21,585 bases of DNA, taken from the NCBI GenBank assembly GCA_964565715.1, contig CAZMGG010000098.1, positions 1-21,585 of the forward strand. Reading direction: 5' to 3'. Below the pieces are notes generated by a model. That model searched no databases. It was not told where the DNA came from and was given only the letters and a program-made list of their open reading frames with translations. Positions 1 through 7,685 of the stretch are shown here, piece by piece. The stretch comes from CAZMGG01 sp964565715. Lineage in GTDB: Bacteria; Planctomycetota; UBA1135; UBA2386. Each line of letters starts with the position of its first letter. Within the stretch, counting starts at the first letter, position 1. A program made the position numbers and the translations under genes.

Positions 1-247
1 TGAGGGCGCCTTCCGCGGTCTGCACCAGGGAGATGCCGTCGTTGGCGTTGCGCTTGGCCTGATCGAGCGAGCGGACCTGGCTGCGCAGGCGCTCGGAGAT
101 GGCCAGACCGGCGGCGTCGTCGGCCGCGGTCGAGATGCGAAGACCGGTGGACAGGCGCCGGAAGTTGCTCGAGAGCTGTTCCGACACCGAGGCGAGATTG
201 CGCTGCGCGTTGATCGACGCAGAGTTGGTGTTGACGCGAAGACCCAT
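1..247 (-). CDS. fliC: Flagellin, N-terminal part (3' end outside window)
   Basis: The reading frame starts at the ATG at 247 and runs leftwards off the window, giving 82 residues. It begins MGLRVNTNSASINAQRNLAS and continues with FRRLSTGLRISTAADDAAGL, RSQVRSLDQAKRNANDGISL and QTAEGAL, which is the conserved D0/D1 N-terminal helix of bacterial flagellin. It is nearly identical to the two complete flagellins at 1529-2356 and 2744-3574, so a total of about 275 residues is expected. A Shine-Dalgarno-like GGGGAA lies just before the ATG, as in the sister genes. A sigma-28-like promoter is present at 305-338. The product would be a major or minor filament subunit exported by the flagellar type III system. 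The C-terminal D0 half cannot be seen, so intactness is unknown. Confidence 0.95.
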   Translation of the reverse strand, partial: MGLRVNTNSASINAQRNLASVSEQLSSNFRRLSTGLRISTAADDAAGLAISERLRSQVRSLDQAKRNANDGISLVQTAEGAL

Positions 248-304
248 TGCTTCCCCGTTGCGATTCCCTGTGGTGTGTGGTGGCGGACGTCTTCACGCTC
301 GCCG

Positions 305-338
305 CCAGGATGTTCGGCAGAAGTTGCCGGCGCATGAG
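305..338 (-). promoter_or_regulatory. Sigma-28 (FliA)-like promoter for flagellin at 247
   Basis: On the minus strand TCATG is followed by 14 bases and then GCCGAACA. The textbook sigma-28 consensus is TAAAG-N14-GCCGATAA. The same arrangement precedes the other flagellin genes in this window, which is the main support. The -10 element lies about 65 bases upstream of the ATG. Confidence 0.65.
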
Positions 339-388
339 AGGCGGATCCGCGGTTTCCGACGACGGCTGTCGAGGGATGCGACGATGGT

Positions 389-425
389 CCGGTGACACCG
401 GCGGGTCGGCGGTGGCGCGCCGCCG
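389..425 (-). terminator. Possible terminator after the diverged flagellin
   Basis: Two short GC-rich inverted repeats follow the stop codon at 435. One is a 6-bp stem (CGGCGG/CCGCCG, 407-412 with 420-425, 7-base loop). The other is a 5-bp stem (CCGGT/ACCGG, 389-401). They are much weaker than the hairpins after the canonical flagellin genes, and no U-run follows, so this is tentative. Confidence 0.3.
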
Positions 426-434
426 CGGAATTCG

Positions 435-1298
435 TCAGCCGAACAGGTCGAGGACGCGCCGGGCGTGGGCGTGGGCCTGCGCCTGGGTGCCGAGGCCGGC
501 GTCCCGGACGATGGCGGCGCGCACCGTCTCGGCGGTGGTGGCGGCGACGTCGACGTCGCGGACCCGGGCGGCGGCGGCGCCGGCGTGCTCGCTGTCGGTG
601 GCCAGGGTGGCGATCACGCTGTTCAGTCGGGCCCGGCTGGCTTCCAGGCTGGCGCGGGTGCCGGAGAGAGCGGCGATGGTCTGGTCCATGGCGCTCACGT
701 CCACCACGCTGAGGCTCCAGGGAACCGGTGGCGGGTGCGGGCCGGTGTCGGGCAACGGCAGATCGCCTTCGGTGGCCGCCATCAGGCCGACGGTGGTGGC
801 CAGCGCCGAGCGCAGTTCGATGCGCAGGGTGTCGACTCCCGCCTGGCTGCCGGCGCCGATCTGCAGGTCCAGGATCGAACTGCTGCCATCGAGCAGGCCG
901 TGGCCGTTCCAGGTGGCGCTCAGCGCGATGCGATTGGCCTCGCGGCCCAGTTCGCCGAAGTCGTGCTCGATCTGGGTGCGCTCCGCGGCGGTGGTACCGG
1001 CGTTCTGGGCCTGCACCAGGAGTTGCCGCATGCGCGTGGCGATGTCGGCGACCTCGGCCAGGGAGCCCTCGGCGGCCTGCACCAGGGATAGGCCGTCGGC
1101 GGCGTTGCGGCGGGCCTGGTCGAGGGACCGGACCCTGGCACGCAACGCCTCGGCGTGACCGAGCCCGGCCGGATCGTCGGCGGCGGTGGCGATGCGGAGG
1201 CCGGCCGCCAGCCGCCGGAAGCCGGTGGCCACGTGGGCGGAAGCTTCCGCCAGGGGGCGCGTCGGCGAGACCCGCGCCGGGTCAATGCGAAGTCCCAT
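435..1298 (-). CDS. Diverged flagellin-family protein (287 aa)
   Basis: This 287-residue protein aligns with its flagellin neighbours from end to end but has diverged strongly. It starts MGLRIDPARVSP rather than MGLRVNTN. It keeps FRRLAAGLRIATAADDPAGL (residues about 28-47), DGLSLVQAAEGSLAEVADI and the D1 segment WNGHGLLDGSSS. Near the C-terminus it keeps RVRDVDVA. Its last 30 residues (ending RRVLDLFG) have lost the usual QANALPQSAL(N/S)LLR tail. A proline-rich stretch (PDTGPHPPPVP) replaces the middle segment of the canonical proteins. Its Shine-Dalgarno is weak, unlike the GGGGAA of its sisters. It could be a minor filament subunit or a hook-proximal or cap-like variant. An older paralogue losing function is also possible, but the frame is open and typically coding, so I favour a functional variant. 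It is flanked by flagellin genes on the same strand and has its own sigma-28-like promoter. Confidence 0.85.
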   Translation of the reverse strand: MGLRIDPARVSPTRPLAEASAHVATGFRRLAAGLRIATAADDPAGLGHAEALRARVRSLDQARRNAADGLSLVQAAEGSLAEVADIATRMRQLLVQAQNAGTTAAERTQIEHDFGELGREANRIALSATWNGHGLLDGSSSILDLQIGAGSQAGVDTLRIELRSALATTVGLMAATEGDLPLPDTGPHPPPVPWSLSVVDVSAMDQTIAALSGTRASLEASRARLNSVIATLATDSEHAGAAAARVRDVDVAATTAETVRAAIVRDAGLGTQAQAHAHARRVLDLFG

Positions 1299-1391
1299 GA
1301 TCTCGGGCCGCAGCCGGGGTTGCGCCGTCGCCCCGCTCCGGTCGGGCGAAGACCGGTACGGCGCGGACGGCGGCCCGACGGGCGGCCAGGA

Positions 1392-1424
1392 CCATGGTCG
1401 GCGAAGCCGTTGTTAAGGTTGAGG
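1392..1424 (-). promoter_or_regulatory. Sigma-28-like promoter for diverged flagellin
   Basis: On the minus strand CCTCAAC is followed after 15 bases by GCCGACCATGG. This is the same two-box layout as the other flagellin leaders, with one extra spacer base. It lies about 100 bases upstream of the ATG at 1298, farther than in the other genes. Confidence 0.5.
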
Positions 1425-1465
1425 AAAACCCGCAGGCGTCGCCGGTGCGGGCGGCCGGAAAGCGG

Positions 1466-1504
1466 CGACGGCCGCCGACCCCCCCGCGGGGCCGACGGCC
1501 GTCG
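1466..1504 (-). terminator. Intrinsic-type terminator hairpin after flagellin
   Basis: A 17-position inverted repeat (1466-1482 with 1488-1504, loop of 5) lies 25 bases past the flagellin stop. Fifteen positions pair by Watson-Crick. The two others would be C/A mismatches in plus-strand RNA but are G.U pairs in minus-strand RNA, so the hairpin favours minus-strand transcripts. A short UUU follows (CCGCUUUCCGG) rather than a long U-tract. Confidence 0.75.
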
Positions 1505-1528
1505 AGTGCGCTGCGGCGCCGGCGTCTG

Positions 1529-2356
1529 CTACCGGAGCAGGTTGAGGGCCGACTGGGGCAGGGCGTTGGCCTGGGCCAACACCGAGATGCTGGCCTGCTG
1601 CAGGATCGAGTTCCTGGTGAGCTGGGCGGTCTCGTAGGCCACGTCGACGTCACGGATGCGGCTCTCGGCGGCGCTGAGGTTCTCGACGGTGATGGCCAGG
1701 TTGTTGATCGTCGAGCCGAGCCGGTTCTGCACCGCGCCCAGGCTGCCGCGCAGGCTCGACACCGTGTTGATGGCGGTGTCGATGTTGGTGATCGCGGTGG
1801 AGGTGCTGCCACCCGAGCCGATGTCCAGCGAGTTCAGCGCCAGGCTGGTGCTGAGCGCCGCGCTCAGCGACACCGCCAGGGTGTCGATGCCGGACGTCGT
1901 GCCGAAGCCGACCTGGAAGCTCACCGAGCTGGAGCTGCCGTCGAGCAGCTTGATGCCGTTGAACTCGGTCGAGCGGCCGATGCGGTTGATCTCGCTGACC
2001 AGGCTGGTGAACTCCTCGTTCAGGGTGGTCTTGTCCGCGTTCGACACCGAGCCGTTGCTGGCCTGCACCGCCAGCTCGCGCAAACGGGTCAGGATCGAGC
2101 TGACCTCGTTGAGGGCGCCTTCCGCGGTCTGCACCAGGGAGATGCCGTCGTTGGCGTTGCGCTTCGACTGCTCGAGCGAGCGGACCTGGCTGCGCAGGCG
2201 CTCGGAGATGGCGAGGCCGGCGGCGTCGTCCGCGGCGGTCGAGATGCGCAGGCCGGTGGACAGCCGGCGGAAGTTGCTGCCGAGGCGATCCGTGACCGTG
2301 GCCACGTTGCGCTGGGCATTGATCGAGGTGATGTTCGTGTTGACGCGGAGACCCAT
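1529..2356 (-). CDS. fliC: Flagellin (275 aa)
   Basis: This is a complete short flagellin of 275 residues. The N-terminal D0/D1 half carries NTNITSINAQRN, FRRLSTGLRISTAADDAAGL and NDGISLVQTAEGALNEV. The C-terminal half carries NNLAITVENLSAAESRIRDV and ends ANALPQSALNLLR. Between them lies only a small D1 connector with a glycine-serine turn (DIGSGGSTST), so the variable D2/D3 outer domains are absent and the filament surface would be smooth. I place the start at the ATG at 2356. An ATG 24 codons upstream adds a tail that is not flagellin and overlaps the promoter, whereas 2356 is preceded by CAACAGGGAAACC and matches the sister genes. It lies between a sigma-28-like promoter (2425-2457) and a terminator hairpin (1466-1504), so it is probably a single-gene transcript. 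Confidence 0.97.
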   Translation of the reverse strand: MGLRVNTNITSINAQRNVATVTDRLGSNFRRLSTGLRISTAADDAAGLAISERLRSQVRSLEQSKRNANDGISLVQTAEGALNEVSSILTRLRELAVQASNGSVSNADKTTLNEEFTSLVSEINRIGRSTEFNGIKLLDGSSSSVSFQVGFGTTSGIDTLAVSLSAALSTSLALNSLDIGSGGSTSTAITNIDTAINTVSSLRGSLGAVQNRLGSTINNLAITVENLSAAESRIRDVDVAYETAQLTRNSILQQASISVLAQANALPQSALNLLR

Positions 2357-2424
2357 GGTTTCCCTGTTGTTGGCTGTCGGGTGGTTGCTGGTTGCCCCGG
2401 CGTCTCCGGGGCGGATGCTCGGCT

Positions 2425-2457
2425 CCATCCTCCGGCCAGGGCTTCACCACCTTGAGG
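2425..2457 (-). promoter_or_regulatory. Sigma-28-like promoter for flagellin at 2356
   Basis: On the minus strand CCTCAAG is followed after 14 bases by GCCGGAGGATGG, starting about 70 bases upstream of the ATG. It aligns without gaps over 33 bases with the equivalent site at 3628-3660, although the spacer sequences differ. Confidence 0.7.
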
Positions 2458-2682
2458 GCGCGGCGGCGGCGAAACGCTGGATTCCTGGCCGTTTGACGCG
2501 GTCTGGTGCGGAACACGACTGCGCCGCGATCGTGCACCACCGATGCCAGGGCTCGTTCGGTGGAGCGGGTGCGGCGACGCCTGTGGCGCGAGAATTCGCG
2601 GGGCGACAGTCGCGGAAACCCACAGTGCGCGGCGCCGCCCGCGGCGATGCGCCGGGCGCCTGTCGAGTGCGCGCCGAAACGC
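2458..2682. other. Intergenic stretch between flagellins, nothing recognised
   Basis: Together with the promoter at 2425-2457 and the terminator at 2683-2720, this fills the 387-base gap between two flagellin genes. Open frames across it have no recognisable protein character. I see no RNA gene or repeat in it. Confidence 0.6.
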
Positions 2683-2720
2683 CGCGCGGCCGCCGCCCCC
2701 CTCGGGACGACGGCCGCGCG
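2683..2720 (-). terminator. Intrinsic-type terminator hairpin after flagellin
   Basis: A 17-position inverted repeat (2683-2699 with 2704-2720, four-base loop) starts 23 bases past the flagellin stop at 2744. Two of the 17 positions pair only as G.U, and only in minus-strand RNA. A short UUU follows (GCGUUUCGG). Size, wobble pattern and tail match the hairpin at 1466-1504. Confidence 0.8.
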
Positions 2721-2743
2721 CGTGGCTGCGATGGGCCTGGCGC

Positions 2744-3574
2744 CTAGCCCCGCAGGAGGCTCAGGGCCGACTGCGGCTGGGCGTTGGCCTGCCCCAAGAT
2801 CGAGATGCTGGCCTGCTGCAGGATCGAGTTGCGGGTCAGCGCCGCGGTCTCGAAGGCCACGTCGACGTCGCGGATGCGGCTCTCGGCGGCGCTGAGGTTC
2901 TCGACCGTGATGGCGAGGTTGTTGATCGTCGAGTTGAGGCGGTTCTGGGCGGCGCCGAGGCGGCCGCGCAGGCTCGAGACCGTGTTGATCGCGGTGTCGA
3001 TGTTGGCGATCGCCTGCGAGGTGCTGCCGCCCGAGCCGATGTCCAGCGAGTTGAGCGACAGGCTCGTGCTCAGGGTCGGGCTCAGCGAGATCGCCAGCGT
3101 GTCGATGCCGATGCTGGTGCCGTAGCCGACCTGGAAGTTGACGGCGCTGGAGCTGCCGTCGAGCAGCTTGATGCCGTTGAACTCCGTGGAGGTGCCGATC
3201 CGGTTGATCTCGGTGATCAGGCTGGTGAACTCCTCGTTCAGCGTGCTCTTGTCGGCGTTCGACACCGAGCCGTTGCTGGACTGGATCGCCAGCTCGCGCA
3301 GGCGGATCAGGATGGCGTTGACCTCGTTGAGCGCGCCCTCGCCGGTCTGCACCAGGGAGATGCCGTCGTTGGCGTTGCGCTTGGCCTGCTCGAGGGACCG
3401 CACCTGGCTGCGCAGGCGCTCGGAGATGGCGAGGCCGGCGGCGTCGTCGGCGGCGGTCGAGATGCGCAGGCCGGTGGAGAGGCGCCGGAAGTTGCCCGAC
3501 AGGCGCTCGGTCACGCTCGACAGGTTCCGCTGCGCGTTGATCGAGGTGACGTTGGTGTTGACGCGAAGTCCCAT
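2744..3574 (-). CDS. fliC: Flagellin (276 aa)
   Basis: This is a complete short flagellin of 276 residues, closely related to the gene at 1529-2356. It starts MGLRVNTNVTSINAQRNLSS. It keeps the D0/D1 signature TGLRISTAADDAAGL, the D1 helix IRLRELAIQSSNGSVSN, and the C-terminal RIRDVDVAFETAALTRNSIL ending in LSLLRG. No outer D2/D3 domain is present. I chose the ATG at 3574. The same frame extends 80 codons further upstream, but that part is basic, non-homologous and contains the promoter, and a GGGGAA ribosome site sits just before 3574. Several nearly identical flagellins suggest a filament built of more than one subunit or a reservoir for recombination. The divergent neighbour is the sigma-54 activator at 3815, across a 240-base gap. 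Confidence 0.97.
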   Translation of the reverse strand: MGLRVNTNVTSINAQRNLSSVTERLSGNFRRLSTGLRISTAADDAAGLAISERLRSQVRSLEQAKRNANDGISLVQTGEGALNEVNAILIRLRELAIQSSNGSVSNADKSTLNEEFTSLITEINRIGTSTEFNGIKLLDGSSSAVNFQVGYGTSIGIDTLAISLSPTLSTSLSLNSLDIGSGGSTSQAIANIDTAINTVSSLRGRLGAAQNRLNSTINNLAITVENLSAAESRIRDVDVAFETAALTRNSILQQASISILGQANAQPQSALSLLRG

Positions 3575-3627
3575 GATTCCCCGTTGTTGCTTCGTTCCCC
3601 ATGCCGCCCGCTGGCGGCGCTGCCCGC

Positions 3628-3660
3628 CCATCATCCGGCGCCGGCCTTCCCGGCTTGAGG
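3628..3660 (-). promoter_or_regulatory. Sigma-28-like promoter for flagellin at 3574
   Basis: On the minus strand CCTCAAG is followed after 14 bases by GCCGGATGATGG, starting about 55 bases upstream of the ATG. It lies inside the divergent gap shared with the operon starting at 3815. On the plus strand of that gap I saw only a TTGACC-like -35 candidate without a convincing -10, and no good sigma-54 site. Confidence 0.7.
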
Positions 3661-3814
3661 ACCGTTCGCCGACGGGCGGCTTTCTGCCCCATTTTTCACC
3701 GGTTGACCAGAAGTCGGACAGGGGGAAGTGCCGAAAGGGCCGGTGGCAAGGCATCCGGCCGCCGCGCGAGGTCCACCGACCGTGCGCGGCGGAAGCCCAC
3801 AACAAGGTCGGCAC

Positions 3815-5238
<1,424 letters not shown>

Positions 5239-5242
<4 letters not shown>

Positions 5243-5886
5243 ACGCCGCCGCCGGACGCTGGGCCGCCGTGCTGGGCCACGAGCTGCGCAACCCGCTGGC
5301 GGCGGCGATGACCGGCGCGGCGGTGCTGTGCGAGCTGCTCGACCAGGACGATCCGCGCACCGAGGTGGCGCAGGGCGTGCTGCGCGACCTGCAGCGCCTG
5401 AGCCGGCTCACCGACTGCTACCTCGACTTCGCCCGGGCCGGGCGGGTGGCCCGGGAGGCCCTCGACCTGCACCAGGTGTGCGCCGCCGTGGCGGCCCGGC
5501 GGGCCGGCGTGGTCCGCCTGCTCGGCCGGCCCGGCGCGCGGATCCGCGGCAGCGGTCAGCTCCTGGAGCGCACCATCGACAACCTGATCGACAACGCCGT
5601 GCAGGCCGGCGCGCGGACCGTGACCCTGGTCCTGGACGCGGGCGCTTCCGGCGTCGAGCTCTCCATCGAGGACGACGGCCCCGGCATCCCCGCGGCGCTG
5701 CTGCCCACCCTGTTCGAGCCGGGCTTCTCCGGCCGCGGCAGCACCGGGCTGGGCCTCAGCATCGTCGCCGAGGTGATCGGCGCCCACGGCGGCAGCGTGG
5801 CCTGCGAGCCGCTGGTCCATGGCACGCGCTTCCGCCTGCGGCTGCCCGCCGGCGAACGGGCGGCGGCGGAGGCGGTCTGCGCATGA
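5239..5886 (+). CDS. Small soluble histidine kinase without sensor domain
   Basis: This 215-residue protein consists almost only of a kinase core. The phospho-acceptor helix is at the very N-terminus (GHELRNPLAA, H14). Then come the N box (TIDNLIDNAVQAG), G1 (DDGPGIP), F box (LFEPGF) and G2 (GSTGLGLSIV), and the protein ends soon after the ATPase domain. There is no membrane segment, PAS or GAF domain. The GTG at 5239 is chosen because it gives the GTGA overlap with the previous stop and leaves the H box intact. Its own stop overlaps the next start (ATGA). Its likely partners are the flanking regulators at 3815-5242 and 5883-6761. With no input domain it must be controlled by a partner protein or act as a relay or phosphatase. 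Confidence 0.9.
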
Positions 5887-6761
5887 ACCTGCTGCTGGTC
5901 GACGACGAGACCGGCATCCGCGAGGGCCTGGCGGCCCTGCTGCGGCGGCGCGGTCACGTCGTGCGCACCGCCGCGTCGGTGCGCGAGGCCCTGGAACGGC
6001 TGGCGGCCGAGGCCTTCGATCTCGTCGTCACCGACTGGCGGCTGCCGGACGGCGAGGGCAGCGCGATCGTGGCCGCCACCACGGCGCCGGTGATCGCCGC
6101 CAGCGGCCATCCGGAGGACGTGGCCGCGGCCCCCAACCTGCGGGCGGTGCTGGGCAAGCCGCTGATGCCCCAGGACCTGATGACGGCGATCGAGCAGGCC
6201 ACCGCCGCGAACGTGGCGGCACCGGTGGCGGCGGCACCCGGCCCTGGCATCGCCGACGACCTGCCGGAGGACGCCGCCGCGCGGGTGCGCCTGGCGGTGG
6301 CCCTGCTCGGCGCCGTCGACGTGGAGGTCGCCGACGACGGCGCCTTCGTGACCATCCGCGCGCCCCTGCCGGCGGCCGGCGACGCCGCGCTGCTGGACCT
6401 CGAGGCCGTGGGTGGCGACCTGCGGGTGCTGGCCCCCGGCGATGCGCCGACGGTGGAGCTCCGCTTCCATCGCGACGGCCGGCCGGCGACGGAGGTGTCG
6501 CCGATCGCTCCGGGCGAGCCGTGGCCCGCCCGCGGCGACTGCGCCATCGACTTCGACCGGTCGCCGGTGACGCCGGCGGCCTTCCTGGACCTGCTGGACC
6601 GCTGCGCCGCCGTGGCGCGGGCCGGCCGGACCGTCCATTTCCTCAACGTGCCGCCCCATCTGCGGCTGCACGCCGAGGTTTTGGGACGGAGCGCCGATCT
6701 GCCGAAGAGAACGCGGGTAGGGCCCCGACTGCCGGCGGTCCTCTCGGAGCTATGGAGTTGA
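5883..6761 (+). CDS. Response regulator with unusual C-terminal domain (possibly STAS-like)
   Basis: This is a 292-residue protein. Residues 1-110 are a receiver domain: D7/D8, phospho-acceptor D51 in VVTDWRLPDG, S74, and K92 in LGKPL. An alanine/proline-rich linker of about 20 residues follows. The remaining 170 residues carry no DNA-binding motif. The segment at about 225-285 (CAIDFDRSPVTPAAFLDLLD, then RTVHFLNVPPHLR) has the rhythm of a STAS/anti-anti-sigma fold: a strand, a helix after a DRS-like turn, then a strand ending in NVPP. This is a weak, pattern-based suggestion. The ATG at 5883 overlaps the stop of the kinase. The arrangement suggests the kinase at 5239 phosphorylates it, with output through protein-protein contact rather than DNA binding. 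Confidence 0.8.
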   Translation: MNLLLVDDETGIREGLAALLRRRGHVVRTAASVREALERLAAEAFDLVVTDWRLPDGEGSAIVAATTAPVIAASGHPEDVAAAPNLRAVLGKPLMPQDLMTAIEQATAANVAAPVAAAPGPGIADDLPEDAAARVRLAVALLGAVDVEVADDGAFVTIRAPLPAAGDAALLDLEAVGGDLRVLAPGDAPTVELRFHRDGRPATEVSPIAPGEPWPARGDCAIDFDRSPVTPAAFLDLLDRCAAVARAGRTVHFLNVPPHLRLHAEVLGRSADLPKRTRVGPRLPAVLSELWS

Positions 6762-6764
6762 ACG

Positions 6765-7685
6765 GTGACCACCGAACAGGGCAGCAAGCAGAAGGACCAG
6801 GCGGCGGCGGCTGACGCGGCCCCCGGATCCCAGATCGCCGACCTGATGAAGCCGGGGCCGGCGGCCAAGGCCGCCCCCGACCTCGACCACGCGGCCCTGC
6901 AGGCCGCCGAGGAGGCGCTGGCCGCCGGGCAGCGGGCCCTGGCCGCGGCGCGGGCGCAGACCGGCGAGCCGCCCCGCCGTTCGCGCCTGCGGCAGAACGT
7001 GCTCCGCGGGCTGCTGGCGTTCAACCTGCTGTTGATGGTGGGCGTGATGCTGCTGCCGGCGCCGGTCACCGATTCCGGGCCGGTGGTCAACGCGCCGCCG
7101 CAGCCCATCCCCGCGCCGGTGGCGCAGGGTACCGATGCCCCCCAGGGCCCGGGCCCGCAGGCGCCGGCCGGCCCCCGCGCCGGCAGCCTCTACGACCAGG
7201 CCTTGCGTTCGGCGGCGGAAGGCAACTACGACGCGGCGATCGTCGCCCTCGAGCGCTACCTCGCCGAGTCGCCGCGCCTGCACGTCGGCCAGCAGTGCAA
7301 CGTCTACCACGCGCTGGCCCACTACAGCTTCCAGCTCGGCAACCTGCCGAAGAGCCAGGAATACGACCAGAAGGCCGCCGCCCTCCTGCGCAGCCACACG
7401 CTGCCCGAGGATCTGGTGCAGATGGCGCAGCAGGCCGAGCAGCGCGGGGACGCCGAGGCGATGCGCCGGCTGTGGTCGCGCTTCCTGCTGCAGCAGCGGC
7501 AGGTGCCGGCGTCGATGTACCGGCACGTGGCCGAGGCCTACCTGAAGCTCGGCGACAGCTACCGCATGGAGGCCGGCAAGGCCGCCGAGGCGGCGCGGAT
7601 CGCCGAGCTGGAACGGGTCCGGCAGCGGGTGCGCGACGAGGCGGCGGCGCAGCCGCCGGGCGAGCGCAAGGCGGGGCACGAGTGA
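6765..7685 (+). CDS. Membrane-anchored TPR-like repeat protein
   Basis: This 306-residue protein is unrecognised as a family. It has an acidic/alanine-rich N-terminal tail (1-70), a positive patch RRSRLRQNVLRG, and one transmembrane segment at about 82-98 (LLAFNLLLMVGVMLLPAP). A proline/glycine-rich linker (99-137) follows, then a helical-repeat domain from about 138 (SLYDQALRSAAEGNYDAAIV, HALAHYSFQLGNLPKSQEYD) that looks TPR-like. The positive-inside rule puts the repeats on the periplasmic side. The GTG start at 6765 has GGAG seven bases upstream and lies three bases after the previous stop. The C-terminal 35 residues are charged (ERVRQRVRDEAAAQ). It is co-translated with the next gene, and the two may form an envelope complex. 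Confidence 0.8.
   Translation: MTTEQGSKQKDQAAAADAAPGSQIADLMKPGPAAKAAPDLDHAALQAAEEALAAGQRALAAARAQTGEPPRRSRLRQNVLRGLLAFNLLLMVGVMLLPAPVTDSGPVVNAPPQPIPAPVAQGTDAPQGPGPQAPAGPRAGSLYDQALRSAAEGNYDAAIVALERYLAESPRLHVGQQCNVYHALAHYSFQLGNLPKSQEYDQKAAALLRSHTLPEDLVQMAQQAEQRGDAEAMRRLWSRFLLQQRQVPASMYRHVAEAYLKLGDSYRMEAGKAAEAARIAELERVRQRVRDEAAAQPPGERKAGHE

Noticed and set aside
1..3574. Repeated flagellin segments as a possible mobile or phase-variation repeat
   Set aside because: The repeats are the conserved D0/D1 coding regions of tandem paralogues. No inverted repeats, recombinase gene or target-site duplications were seen.
1650..3692. 680-codon minus-strand open frame across two flagellin genes
   Set aside because: It is a shadow of the flagellin genes in another frame: low-complexity Arg/Pro/Gln/His-rich, crossing promoters and a terminator, while the flagellin frame is clear.
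3700..3814. TTGACC-like -35 and a TGGCA-containing sequence upstream of the activator operon
   Set aside because: The matching -10 is poor, and the sigma-54 -12 element (TTGC) is absent at the right spacing, so no promoter is called.
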